Part shown: piece after piece, positions 7,697 to 16,063 of the stretch | Layout of the letters: each line of letters opens with the position of its first letter | Numbering within the stretch: the first letter of the stretch is position 1 | Source: Salibaculum sp035270045 | GTDB lineage: Bacteria > Pseudomonadota > Alphaproteobacteria > Rhodobacterales > Rhodobacteraceae | Assembly (NCBI RefSeq): GCF_035270045.1 | Contig: NZ_DATFIP010000058.1 | Span: 1 to 64,000, forward strand | DNA length: 64,000 nt | Reading direction: 5' to 3' | Notes under the pieces: model-generated | What the model saw: only the letters and a program-made list of their open reading frames with translations | What the model was told of the DNA's origin: nothing | Database searches by the model: none | Made by a program: the position numbers and the translations under genes

Positions 7697-9121
7697 TCAG
7701 GCGGCCTTGACCAGGGGCGCCTGCGCGCCCTCGATCAACGCGCCATGCAACGCCTTGATGACGGCGTCGCGGCTATCCCGGTCAACGATGTACTGAACAT
7801 CCACGTTACGCGGGCCCTGCGTGGCACCGATGGCCTCGTGCCCCGCCTCCGCTATGGCCTGAAGGCCCCGCGTCAGAACCGACAGACCGCGCAGGTCGCG
7901 CCCGATGGCAGAAACGACCGAAACGGTGCGTGTCGTGATCTCGGCGCTGGGATAGGCCGCAGCGATATCCTTTTCCACCCGCCGCATGGTCTTGAGCGAT
8001 GTGTCCAGGTAATGCGTGATCGTATTGGCATTCGACACTTTGGACACGATGCGCACGTCGTGACGGCGCAGGACGTCAAGGATCGTCGCATCGTAACCCT
8101 TCACACCCACCATGTCCTGTTCGAAGACCTCCAGCGTGACGATATCAAGGCCGGTGACGATCTCGACCGCCGCAGTGTCGGCCGGCTGGTCGTCGATCAG
8201 CGTGCCGGGATCGCCTGGTTCGAAGGCGTTCGTCACACGCAAGGGGATCTCGGCTTGGCGCAGTACCTTGGCCGCCTTGGGGTGGATCGCCTCCATGCCC
8301 ATGTTCGACAGCTGGTCAGCCACGTCGTAATTGGTCCGGCCCAGCTTGCGCACGGCGCCCTCGCCCACCAGCTTTGGGTCGCAAGAGGACAGATGGAATT
8401 CCTTGTGGATTATCGCCTCGCGCGCGCCGGTCAGGCCGGCCAGCCGCGAAAATGTCACCTCCGAATACCCCCGGTCGAATTCCCGCATCAGCCCCTCGGC
8501 GCACTGGGCGTAACCGGTGACGATCGGCATTTCGGTGTCCGGGTCCACCCCTGCCATGGCAGCGGTGATACGTTCGTCCAGCGTCACATCGCCTTCGTCG
8601 CGCCAGCCGGACAGGTCGACGCAGCGCGCATTCACACCCGCACGTTGCAGCATGAGCGTAGTGACAAAGGCCGAATGGGATTCGCCCAGCCCTGACAACA
8701 ACTCGCGGATTTGCAGCATGTGCTCGGACAGGCGGAAGTGACCATAGGAACACAGGCGCTGCAGATCGATCAGGCAGTTGCGCGCCCCATCAATCCGGTC
8801 GCGCACGAAATCGTCGGCCTGGTCGATGTCGGCGGGGTTGTCCAGAATCGACTTGTGCGCCGCGATCATGGCGTCGGCGACACGGGTCAGGCCGTCATGC
8901 CAGCCATGGCCGGTGTCAGACTGCGCGAACTGGGCATAGACGCCCTGCTCGCCCGTCTTCTTGTGTTCCAGCAGAAGGTTGGTGATGCCAGCGAAGGCCG
9001 AAACGACGAAGACGCGTCCGTAAAGCGCCTCTTCGCTGAGGTCCCCGATGAAAAGCGTATCACGCAACTCGTTCACGCGGGACATCGAGGTCCCGCCGAT
9101 TTTTTCCACGGTATGGGCCAT
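7697..9121 (-). CDS. ask: Ectoine-specific aspartate kinase (Ask_Ect)
   Basis: A 474-residue aspartokinase that phosphorylates L-aspartate, the first step towards aspartate semialdehyde, the precursor of ectoine. The N-terminal KIGGTSMSR is the kinase nucleotide/substrate loop, FVVSAFAGITNLL follows at about 40-52, and the C-terminal third holds paired ACT domains (DIVTLEVFEQ, VSVVSAIGRDL). Dedicated kinases of this type replace the feedback-inhibited housekeeping enzyme in ectoine operons. It is the last gene of ectABC-ask, 24 bases after ectC, with AAGGAGG upstream of the ATG at 9121. Clustering makes the ectoine role secure; relaxed feedback is inferred from the family. Confidence 0.92.
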   Translation of the reverse strand: MAHTVEKIGGTSMSRVNELRDTLFIGDLSEEALYGRVFVVSAFAGITNLLLEHKKTGEQGVYAQFAQSDTGHGWHDGLTRVADAMIAAHKSILDNPADIDQADDFVRDRIDGARNCLIDLQRLCSYGHFRLSEHMLQIRELLSGLGESHSAFVTTLMLQRAGVNARCVDLSGWRDEGDVTLDERITAAMAGVDPDTEMPIVTGYAQCAEGLMREFDRGYSEVTFSRLAGLTGAREAIIHKEFHLSSCDPKLVGEGAVRKLGRTNYDVADQLSNMGMEAIHPKAAKVLRQAEIPLRVTNAFEPGDPGTLIDDQPADTAAVEIVTGLDIVTLEVFEQDMVGVKGYDATILDVLRRHDVRIVSKVSNANTITHYLDTSLKTMRRVEKDIAAAYPSAEITTRTVSVVSAIGRDLRGLSVLTRGLQAIAEAGHEAIGATQGPRNVDVQYIVDRDSRDAVIKALHGALIEGAQAPLVKAA

Positions 9122-9145
9122 GCTTGGCCTCCTTGTCCTTTTGCG

Positions 9146-9541
9146 TCAGCTGTCGTCGGGTGCCGCGTAGGAGCCATCCTCGCGGTGCACCTCGGTGCCC
9201 GTCACCGGCGGGTTGAAGCAGCAGGCCATGACCAGTTCCTCGTGGGCGACAAGCCGGTGCTTGTCGTGCTGGTCGAGCGCATACATCACGCCCGGCCGGA
9301 TCGGGTATGTCGTTCCGGTGGCCAGGTCGGTGATCTCGCCGGTGCCCTGCATGCAGTAGACGCTCTCGAAATGGTTCTTGTAGTGGAACGTGTGGTCTGA
9401 CCCCGCCTCGAGGAAGGTGATATGAAACGAGAAACCCATGTTGTCATCGGCCAGGAGCATCCGGACCGACGACCACTGCGCATCCGAAACGACGCGGTCG
9501 GGCTGGTTGGCGGTGATGTCGTGAAAATCGCGCACAATCAT
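9146..9541 (-). CDS. ectC: L-ectoine synthase
   Basis: A 131-residue cupin, the normal length for EctC. It closes the ring of N-gamma-acetyl-L-2,4-diaminobutyrate to ectoine with loss of water. Seen family features are the opening MIVRDFHDI, the SSVRMLLADDNMGFSFH segment, the YKNHFESVYCMQGTGEI cupin core carrying iron and substrate ligands, and the DQHDKHRLVA segment. It begins 5 bases after the ectB stop and is followed by ask, so it is translated from the ectABC-ask message. Cytoplasmic. Confidence 0.97.
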   Translation of the reverse strand: MIVRDFHDITANQPDRVVSDAQWSSVRMLLADDNMGFSFHITFLEAGSDHTFHYKNHFESVYCMQGTGEITDLATGTTYPIRPGVMYALDQHDKHRLVAHEELVMACCFNPPVTGTEVHREDGSYAAPDDS

Positions 9542-9546
9542 GGGGC

Positions 9547-10833
9547 TTACTCCGCTGCGATCTTGGTTCTGGCGAGGGTGTCGCGGGTCGCGTCCAGAAG
9601 GATGTTGAACCCCTTGCGGAAGGTCTCCATCGAGGTGGTCAGCGGGGCAAGGATCTTGACGACCTCGTCATCGCTGCCCGAGGTCTCGACCACGAGGCCC
9701 TTTTCATAGGCACGCGCGCAGATCTGCTCGGCGAGTTCGCCACTGCCCACGTCGACGCCCTGCATCAGGCCGCGCCCCTTGAGGTAGGCCCCCGGGATCA
9801 GCTCGGCGATTTCGTTCAGGGCCGTGGTGATCATGACGGTCTTGTGTGCCAGCTCCTGTTGGAACTTGTCATCGGACCAGAACTTGTAGATGGCGGTCCT
9901 TGCCGTCACGAAGGCATGGGTATTGCCGCGAAACGTGCCGTTGTGCTCGGCCGGGCCGAACACGTCGTGTTCCGGGCGCACCAGCACCAGTGCCAGGGGC
10001 AGGCCAAAGCCCGAGATCGACTTCGCCATGGTCACGATGTCGGGCATAACGCCCATCTCCTCGAACGAGAAGAATGTGCCCGTCCGGCCGCAGCCAGCCT
10101 GGATGTCGTCGATGATCAGCAGCGCCCCGTGCTTCTTGGCCACCTCTGCGACGCCGCGCACGAATTCCGGGGATGCGGCGTTCAGGCCGCCCTCGCCCTG
10201 AACGGTCTCCAGCATGATCGCAGCGGGTGCGTCGATCCCGCCCGAGCCGTCAGACAGCATCTTGTCGAGCAGCGCGACGGAATCCACCCCGTCGGCGAAA
10301 TCGTCGAACGGCAGGCGCGTAACACCCGAGGTGTCCATGCCCGCACCACCGCGGTGATAGCCATTCCCGGTCGCAGCCAGCGCGCCCATCGTCACACCGT
10401 GAAAACCGTTGGTGAAGGCGATCACGTTGGTGCGGCCGGTGGACTTGCGCGCGATCTTCATCGCGGCCTCGACGGCGTTGGCCCCGGTCGGGCCGGTGAA
10501 CATGACGCGATGGTCCATGTCGCGCGGCGCCAGGATGCGGCTTTCCAGCGCGTGCAGGAAATCGCCCTTGGCATCAGTGTGCAGGTCCAGCCCGTGGGCG
10601 ATCCCGTCGTTCTCGATGTGCTCGATGAGCGCCGCTTTCATGTCCGGGTCGTTGTGCCCGTAGTTCAGCGACGAACAGCCGGCGAGAAAGTCGATGTAGG
10701 TTTTGCCGGTCTCGTCCGTCATGGTCGACCCCTGCGCCTTCGTGAAGACGGCGGGCATCCCGCGACAGTAGGAACGGGCCTCGCTTTCGCGGCGTTCATA
10801 GATCGAATCGGTCTTTGCCATGTCCTTGGCCAT
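9547..10833 (-). CDS. ectB: Diaminobutyrate-2-oxoglutarate transaminase
   Basis: A 428-residue class III PLP aminotransferase. It transfers the amino group of glutamate to aspartate-4-semialdehyde, giving L-2,4-diaminobutyrate. Typical EctB features are SIYERRESEARSYCRGMPAVF at the start, the cofactor aspartate in LIIDDIQAGCGRTG, and the PLP lysine in VTMAKSISGFGLP. The ATG at 10833 has AAAGGA 6-7 bases upstream; a second in-frame ATG at 10821 would give the more usual short N terminus. It is the second gene of the operon, 48 bases after ectA. Confidence 0.96.
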   Translation of the reverse strand: MAKDMAKTDSIYERRESEARSYCRGMPAVFTKAQGSTMTDETGKTYIDFLAGCSSLNYGHNDPDMKAALIEHIENDGIAHGLDLHTDAKGDFLHALESRILAPRDMDHRVMFTGPTGANAVEAAMKIARKSTGRTNVIAFTNGFHGVTMGALAATGNGYHRGGAGMDTSGVTRLPFDDFADGVDSVALLDKMLSDGSGGIDAPAAIMLETVQGEGGLNAASPEFVRGVAEVAKKHGALLIIDDIQAGCGRTGTFFSFEEMGVMPDIVTMAKSISGFGLPLALVLVRPEHDVFGPAEHNGTFRGNTHAFVTARTAIYKFWSDDKFQQELAHKTVMITTALNEIAELIPGAYLKGRGLMQGVDVGSGELAEQICARAYEKGLVVETSGSDDEVVKILAPLTTSMETFRKGFNILLDATRDTLARTKIAAE

Positions 10834-10881
10834 GATGTGTCCTTTCAGGAAGATCGTGTATGAGGAGCCGGGCGCGCGGGT

Positions 10882-11427
10882 TCAGGCCGCGCGGCGCAGC
10901 GGCACCGGGGCGGGCAGCTCGATCGTCACCATGTGCTCGGTGTCGTGGCGGCCCTCGAAATGCACCTCCTTGACGAAGTGAGGCTCGTCCGACAGGTCGC
11001 CGCCGATATGGCGGGCGAAGCTGCGGAACAGCCCCCAAGAGGCTTCGTTGTCCTTGGTGATCGTGGTCTTGAGGTGGGTGGCGTCGGCGCAGTTCTCGCG
11101 CTCGATCAGGTGAGTCAGCATCTTGCGACCGAGGCCCAGCCCCCGCGCCTTGTCGCTGACCGCGACTTGCCAGACGAAAAGTTCGTCCTTTTCGGGAACC
11201 ATGTGGCCAGAAATCCAACCGACGATATCGCCATCAAGTTCCGCCACCACGCAGGTGTCGCGGAAATGGTCGGCCTGCACGAGGTTGCAGTACATCGAGT
11301 TCTCGTCGAGCGGCTTGCATGCCTTTATCAACTCCCAGATGGCGGCCCCGTCCGTTGTCTCCGGCTTGCGCAGACGGGGCGCGGGCGTTCGCGGTTTGAC
11401 GGTGTCTTGCACTGTGTCCTTGGGCAT
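10882..11427 (-). CDS. ectA: L-2,4-diaminobutyrate acetyltransferase
   Basis: A 181-residue GNAT acetyltransferase. It acetylates the gamma amino group of diaminobutyrate using acetyl-CoA. The acetyl-CoA binding stretch is VAVSDKARGLGLGRKML, and the family segments DENSMYCNLV and ITKDNEASWGLFRSFA are intact. It is the promoter-proximal gene of ectABC-ask and is divergent from ectR across 226 bases. Expression is expected to be osmotically induced and held down by the divergent MarR-type regulator. No ectD hydroxylase gene is present in this cluster. Confidence 0.96.
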   Translation of the reverse strand: MPKDTVQDTVKPRTPAPRLRKPETTDGAAIWELIKACKPLDENSMYCNLVQADHFRDTCVVAELDGDIVGWISGHMVPEKDELFVWQVAVSDKARGLGLGRKMLTHLIERENCADATHLKTTITKDNEASWGLFRSFARHIGGDLSDEPHFVKEVHFEGRHDTEHMVTIELPAPVPLRRAA

Positions 11428-11457
11428 GGGAGGTGACCTCTCTGATTGTTCGGAAAG

Positions 11458-11470
11458 CTAATTAGTATAT
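11458..11470 (-). promoter_or_regulatory. ectA promoter element candidate
   Basis: On the minus strand TATACT (complement of 11464-11469) is a good -10 match about 37 bases before the ectA start. The overlapping CTAATTAG (11458-11465) is a perfect palindrome that could bind the MarR-type regulator. No -35 hexamer lies at the ideal distance, as often seen for osmotically controlled promoters. Confidence 0.35.
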
Positions 11471-11586
11471 CCCGCGAGGTAATTCAACCTTCGAAGGACA
11501 CCAGGTGCGTCCGGCGCGCAAATAGCACGGTTTCAAAGACCATTGTCGTTCAGTATTTGCCCTTAACAGAAAGGGGGATGCTTCGA

Positions 11587-11609
11587 TTTGCGAATATTTT
11601 GCAAAATTC
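11587..11609. promoter_or_regulatory. EctR operator candidate upstream of ectR
   Basis: ATTTTGCAAAAT (11596-11607) is a perfect 12-base palindrome, and TTTGC (11587-11591) with GCAAA (11601-11605) forms an overlapping dyad. MarR-family proteins bind AT-rich inverted repeats of this size. The site lies about 45 bases before the ectR ATG, so it would serve autoregulation or joint control of the divergent ect operon. Confidence 0.45.
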
Positions 11610-11653
11610 CTTAGGCAATTGAAGCACCGGCCACCGCGTGCCATACTTGCAAC

Positions 11654-12151
11654 ATGTCAACAGCCTTCCCAGACCGGACCGACGAAAGCCTGATCGCCCT
11701 GCGCCGAATCCTGCGGGCCACCGAGTGGTATGCGCGTGACCTCGCCCACGCGGTGGGACTCAGCCCCGCTCAACTGCGGGTCCTTCAGATCGTGGCCGAG
11801 CGCGAGAGCGCCACGCCCAAGCTTCTGGCGCGCCAGATGGGCGTCAGCCAGGCCACGGTCACGGCCTTGGTGGACAAGCTGGTGGCGCGCGGGCTGGTGA
11901 GCCGGGTTCCCTCGGAACAAGACCGCCGCCAGACCAATATCGTGGCCACCGACCTGGGCCGCGAACGGCTGGACGATGCGCCCGACGCGCTGCAGCAGCG
12001 CTATGTCGCGGCCTTCAAACAACTACAAGGCTGGGAACAGGCTCAACTCGTCTCGTCACTGGAACGGGTGGCCGACATGCTCGACGCCCAGGACATCGAC
12101 GCGGCGCCGGTTCTGACAACGGGTGACATCCGCTCGGGGCGCCGGGGCTAG
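11654..12151 (+). CDS. ectR: MarR-family regulator of ectoine synthesis (EctR-like)
   Basis: A 165-residue MarR-type winged-helix protein. The recognition region is around residues 55-75 (LLARQMGVSQATVTALVDKL), and the wing carries the family motif SEQDRRQTNIVATDLGRE. Divergent MarR regulators next to ectABC-ask are known as EctR1 in halotolerant methylotrophs, where they repress ect transcription; the same role is inferred here from position. AT-rich palindromes in the spacer provide candidate operators. The gene is convergent with the solute-binding protein gene and the two share the tetranucleotide CTAG as overlapping stop codons. Confidence 0.82.
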   Translation: MSTAFPDRTDESLIALRRILRATEWYARDLAHAVGLSPAQLRVLQIVAERESATPKLLARQMGVSQATVTALVDKLVARGLVSRVPSEQDRRQTNIVATDLGRERLDDAPDALQQRYVAAFKQLQGWEQAQLVSSLERVADMLDAQDIDAAPVLTTGDIRSGRRG

Positions 12152-13203
12152 TCGCCCCGCGCCAGCCAGGCGCGAAAGCGACGGTCGCGCAGCGCCTCGG
12201 TGTTCGCATACCAGGCATCGTCACGGACCAGCACCCGCCCGCCGTGCTGTGGCGCATTGGGCAGATGGGCGCGCATGGGCACGCCGGTTTCCGGGTGCAG
12301 CCCGATCCGCTCGAAGGCCGATACCCGCGTGGGGCCGTAGGGGATGCGCTCGGCCAGCCGGGCCATGGCCTCGGGACGCGCGGCATGGGCGACAAAGGCG
12401 CGGGCGGCATCGGGCGTGTCGGTGCTGGCGGCGATGGCCCAGACCTCGATGCCGATGATGCGCCCATCCCAGACAATGTCCAGCGGCATCCCGGACTGCG
12501 CCACGTCGACGAAGCGGCCATTGAACCCCGCGGCCATGACGGCGCGCCCCTCCGCCAGCATCTGCGCCGGCTCGGAAGGATCCGACCACCAAAGAATGTC
12601 GTCGCGGATCGTCTCGAGTCGCCGAAAGGCCAGCCGCAGGCCTCTATCAGTGCTCAACAGTCCGTAGACCTGTTCGGGTGGCACCCCCTCGGCCAGCAGC
12701 GCCCACTCCAGGATCCCGTCGGGGCCGCGTTGCAGTGCGCGCGGCCCGGGGAACCGCTCGGTGTCGAAGAAATCCTCGATTCCAGTGGGCTTTATACCGG
12801 GAAAAGCCCGGTCGTCGTAGGCCATGACCCGGGCATAGGCGTTCTGCGGCACGGCGCAACGGTCGGGTCGCCGGGGCGTGAAATCGGAAAGGGCGGCGCG
12901 GCTGAACATCTCGCGCGGACGCAGCGCCAGCAACAGGCCCTTGTCGCAGGCCACCCGCGCCTGGTCGGCCAGCATGTCGATGACATCCCAGCCCTCGGTC
13001 GCGCCGCGCGCGGCCAGCGCCGACCAGGTGCCGTCGTAGCGCGCGACGGTGACCGATCGGCCCGTTTCCTCGGCAAAGGGGGCGATAACCGCCCGGCGCT
13101 GCGCGGCCTCGTAGGCGCCCCCCCATGACACGACAGTCAGGTCCTGCGCGGCCAGCGGCACAGCCCAGAGGATCATCCCAACGGCAAGCTCAGACAGACG
13201 CAT
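12148..13203 (-). CDS. Orphan ABC transporter substrate-binding protein (PotD-like)
   Basis: A 351-residue extracellular solute-binding protein of the polyamine/iron type. Residues 1-19 are a signal peptide ending PLAAQ; the mature chain opens with DLTVVSWGGAYEAAQRRA, the hallmark of spermidine/putrescine-type binding proteins. No permease or ATPase is adjacent; instead its start overlaps the last 14 bases of the ClC gene, with GGAGGAGG just upstream of the ATG, so it is translated from the ClC message. It may serve a transporter encoded elsewhere or act as a sensor. The ligand is unknown. Confidence 0.75.
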   Translation of the reverse strand: MRLSELAVGMILWAVPLAAQDLTVVSWGGAYEAAQRRAVIAPFAEETGRSVTVARYDGTWSALAARGATEGWDVIDMLADQARVACDKGLLLALRPREMFSRAALSDFTPRRPDRCAVPQNAYARVMAYDDRAFPGIKPTGIEDFFDTERFPGPRALQRGPDGILEWALLAEGVPPEQVYGLLSTDRGLRLAFRRLETIRDDILWWSDPSEPAQMLAEGRAVMAAGFNGRFVDVAQSGMPLDIVWDGRIIGIEVWAIAASTDTPDAARAFVAHAARPEAMARLAERIPYGPTRVSAFERIGLHPETGVPMRAHLPNAPQHGGRVLVRDDAWYANTEALRDRRFRAWLARGD

Positions 13204-14932
13204 TTTCCTCCTCCCTCAGGCGCGCGGATTCATCCAGCCAGGCGGCCACGATATCGGCCTCGGACACGGCGCCGAGATAGGTGCCGTCGTCCGACACAAC
13301 AGGCACCGCGTCACCGACGAAGCCACGCAGGCGGGTCATGGCCTCGGCCAGGTCGGTGCTGTCCTCGAAGACCAGGCCGGCCGGTTGCGCCAGGTCGGCC
13401 ATCGTCGCTTCCCCGGCCGCGCGGCCCGGGGTGTAGATGCCCAGCAAACGGTCATCCCCGTTCAGGACGAAGGCCTCGCGCCAGCCCTTGGCGGCAAGGC
13501 GCCAGTCGACATCCCCGGGCGGTTCCCCTGCGCGGGCGGTCACCGCGTCGGGGGTCAGGTGGTCGACTATGCGCAGCGCGGCCATGTGCGGATGGTCCCG
13601 TCCCTGCGAGAAATCAATGCCATCCCGGGCCAGTTGCTCGTCGAAAAGCGACCGGCCGAACACCCGGTGCGAGACCAGATTGGAGAACACCACAGCGACC
13701 ATGGCGGCGATGGTCACATCGTAGTTCCGCGTCAGCTCGAAGACGATCAGGATGCAGGTCAGCGGTGCACCGATCACCGCGCTGGCAAAGCCCATCATCC
13801 CCGCGATGGCATAGATCGCCGCGCCAGAGCTTGGCACTCCCAGTGCGCCCGACAGCAGCGTCCAGAACAGCACGCCCACCAGACTGCCGATCAGCAACGA
13901 GGGGCTGAAGGCCCCGCCGGAAAACCCCGCCCCGATACAAAGCGCGGTCAGGCCGATCTTGGCGCCGATCAGCACGACCAGTTCACCCAGTCCAAAGGCC
14001 CCGTCGATCGTGGCAAAGCGCAGGGTCGAGGTGCCGATGCCAAGCACGTCCGGAAGGGCCAGCGCCGTCAGCCCCACCGCCAGTCCGGCCAGGGCCGGGC
14101 GCAGGGCGGGAGCCGCAATCAGTCGGCCCAGCCAGGGTCCCAGCGCCAGCAGCAGCCGCATGAACCCAACCGCCGCCCCGGCCACGAGGACGCCCAGCAC
14201 GGCCACCAGCGCGAATTCATATCCGTGCGCGACACCGGGAAAGTCGATGCGGAACAGGGCCGGGCGCTCGAAGACGACATTGGCGATCACGTATCCGGTG
14301 ACGGAGGCCACGGTGACAGGCGCGAAGGCCCGGGTCGCATAATGGCGCAGCACGACCTCGTGCGCGAACAGCACTCCCGCAACGGGCGCGTTGAAGGCGG
14401 TCGAGATTGCCGCGGCCACGCCGCAGCTGACCGCGATGCTGGCAAGGCCGGGAATCCCCAGCCGCAGCCTGTGGACCGCGCCGCCGAACAGCGCACCAAG
14501 GTAGACCATGGGCCCGTATTGTCCGACGGAGGCCCCCGCCCCAAGCGACAGCGCCGCCGTCGCGGTCGAGACCAGCCCGCTTCGCAGATCCGGCAGGGTG
14601 CGATGGAACTGCACTGCCCGGATCACGGCGGGTGGCCCCAGCGGGTGACCTGCAGGCGAAAGATAGCGATGGGCCAGCCCCACCAGAAAGCCGCCCAAGG
14701 TCGGCACCAGAAGTGTCGCTGATGCCACCAGCAGAGGCAGGCTTTCCCATTGCACCCGCGTCTTGGGCGCGACCAGCAGCAGATCGTTGAGCAGCGCGAC
14801 AAGATCGACCAGCGCGATGGCGGCCAGCGAGGCCGCACACCCCACAACCAAGGCCACGCCGATCAGCACCAGCATCCGCAACTGGGGCGATGGGCCGGGC
14901 GGTCCGGTCCTGCATTGTGTCCTCGTGCGCAT
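13190..14932 (-). CDS. ClC-family anion channel/transporter with C-terminal CBS domains
   Basis: A 580-residue integral membrane protein: about residues 18-430 form the multi-helix ClC core and 450-575 a pair of CBS domains (VVSDDGTYLGAVSEADIV). The selectivity motif GGAFSPSL is intact, and SSGAAIYAIAGMMGFASAVIG matches the late-core region. The usual G(K/R)EGP motif reads GQYGP at 137-141, placing tyrosine where the external gating glutamate normally sits. The inner proton-path glutamate pair appears as HEV at 191-193, so the second glutamate is also absent. By analogy with studied ClC proteins this points to passive anion conduction rather than H+/Cl- exchange, which is inference. The binding-protein gene at 12148 is translationally coupled downstream. 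Confidence 0.85.
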   Translation of the reverse strand: MRTRTQCRTGPPGPSPQLRMLVLIGVALVVGCAASLAAIALVDLVALLNDLLLVAPKTRVQWESLPLLVASATLLVPTLGGFLVGLAHRYLSPAGHPLGPPAVIRAVQFHRTLPDLRSGLVSTATAALSLGAGASVGQYGPMVYLGALFGGAVHRLRLGIPGLASIAVSCGVAAAISTAFNAPVAGVLFAHEVVLRHYATRAFAPVTVASVTGYVIANVVFERPALFRIDFPGVAHGYEFALVAVLGVLVAGAAVGFMRLLLALGPWLGRLIAAPALRPALAGLAVGLTALALPDVLGIGTSTLRFATIDGAFGLGELVVLIGAKIGLTALCIGAGFSGGAFSPSLLIGSLVGVLFWTLLSGALGVPSSGAAIYAIAGMMGFASAVIGAPLTCILIVFELTRNYDVTIAAMVAVVFSNLVSHRVFGRSLFDEQLARDGIDFSQGRDHPHMAALRIVDHLTPDAVTARAGEPPGDVDWRLAAKGWREAFVLNGDDRLLGIYTPGRAAGEATMADLAQPAGLVFEDSTDLAEAMTRLRGFVGDAVPVVSDDGTYLGAVSEADIVAAWLDESARLREEENASV

Positions 14933-15007
14933 CCCCGGGGGTCCTCGGCGCCGTGTCCGGGCGAGCCTAGCCCCGGCAACCCTGTCCGTCGAGACCGGCG
15001 CGGATCG

Positions 15008-15973
15008 CTAGCCGCCGGTTACGGCGGCAAAGAACCCCGGTGTAGCACGGCCCAGCAGCTCGCGCGCAAGCGCCGCCCCCATGGCCGGGCCGTCCGCGAC
15101 GGGCCCGGAAAGCTCGCCTGAATGCACCTCGGACCCGTCCGGGCGCAGGATCTCGCCGCGCAGGCGCAGACCCTCGGGCACGAATTCGGCCAGCCCGCCG
15201 ATCGGCGTCTCGCAAGACCCGTCCAGCGCGGCCAGGAAGGCCCGTTCACAGGCCAGCCGGGCGCCGGTGTCCGTGTCATGGACTGCCGACAGCATCCCGG
15301 CCACCCGGTCGTCATCGGCGCGCCGTTCGATCCCTATGGCACCCTGCGCCACCGCCGGCAGCATATCCTCGGGCGAGATGGCCGCGCGGGCGACCTCGGC
15401 GCGGCCCAGCCGCCGCAGCCCCGCCATGGCCAGAAAGGTGGCCGCGGCCACGCCGTCCTCCAGCTTTCTCAGTCGGGTCTGCACGTTGCCGCGAAACTCC
15501 ACCACCCGCAGGTCTGGACGCCGCGCGCGCAACTGCGCCTGGCGCCGCAGGCTCGAGGTGCCCACCACAGTGCCCTCGGGCAGGTCGCCCAGCGCGCCAT
15601 GATCGAGCGAGACGAAGGCATCACGCACGTCCTCGCGCGGCAGGTGGCAATCCAGCACCAACCCTTCTGGCTGTTCCACCGGCATGTCCTTCATGGAATG
15701 CACGGCGATGTCGATCCCGCCCGACAGCATCGACTCCTCGATTTCCTTGGTGAAAAGGCCCTTGCCGCCGATTTCCTTGAGCGGTTTGTCCGCATCGATC
15801 ATAGAGCGGTTATCGCCGGTGGTCTTTATGACCACCACCTCGAAGGCCGCCTCTGGCAGGTCGAAGGCCGCCGCAAGGCGGGCGCGGGTTTCATGGGCCT
15901 GGGCCAGCGCCAGCGGCGAGCCGCGTGTGCCGATCCTCAGCGGGCGATCGGGTGAGGGGAGATCCTGCATCAT
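15008..15973 (-). CDS. hemC: Porphobilinogen deaminase (hydroxymethylbilane synthase)
   Basis: A 321-residue HemC of normal length. It joins four porphobilinogen units into hydroxymethylbilane in heme synthesis. Seen are the RIGTRGSPLALAQ start, the KDMPVEQPEGL segment, the GTSSLRRQAQL motif with catalytic arginines, and LDGSCETPIGG, whose cysteine holds the dipyrromethane cofactor. It is divergent from hemE across 90 bases, so the two heme genes probably share a control region. ATGs at 15973 and 15970 are both possible. Confidence 0.96.
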   Translation of the reverse strand: MMQDLPSPDRPLRIGTRGSPLALAQAHETRARLAAAFDLPEAAFEVVVIKTTGDNRSMIDADKPLKEIGGKGLFTKEIEESMLSGGIDIAVHSMKDMPVEQPEGLVLDCHLPREDVRDAFVSLDHGALGDLPEGTVVGTSSLRRQAQLRARRPDLRVVEFRGNVQTRLRKLEDGVAAATFLAMAGLRRLGRAEVARAAISPEDMLPAVAQGAIGIERRADDDRVAGMLSAVHDTDTGARLACERAFLAALDGSCETPIGGLAEFVPEGLRLRGEILRPDGSEVHSGELSGPVADGPAMGAALARELLGRATPGFFAAVTGG

Positions 15974-16063
15974 GCCATGCTTCTAGACGCCGCACGCGCG
16001 CGTGACAACGGCTTGACTTCACCGGGCGCAACTGGAACCTCGATACCGTTGATAGGAGTTCCC

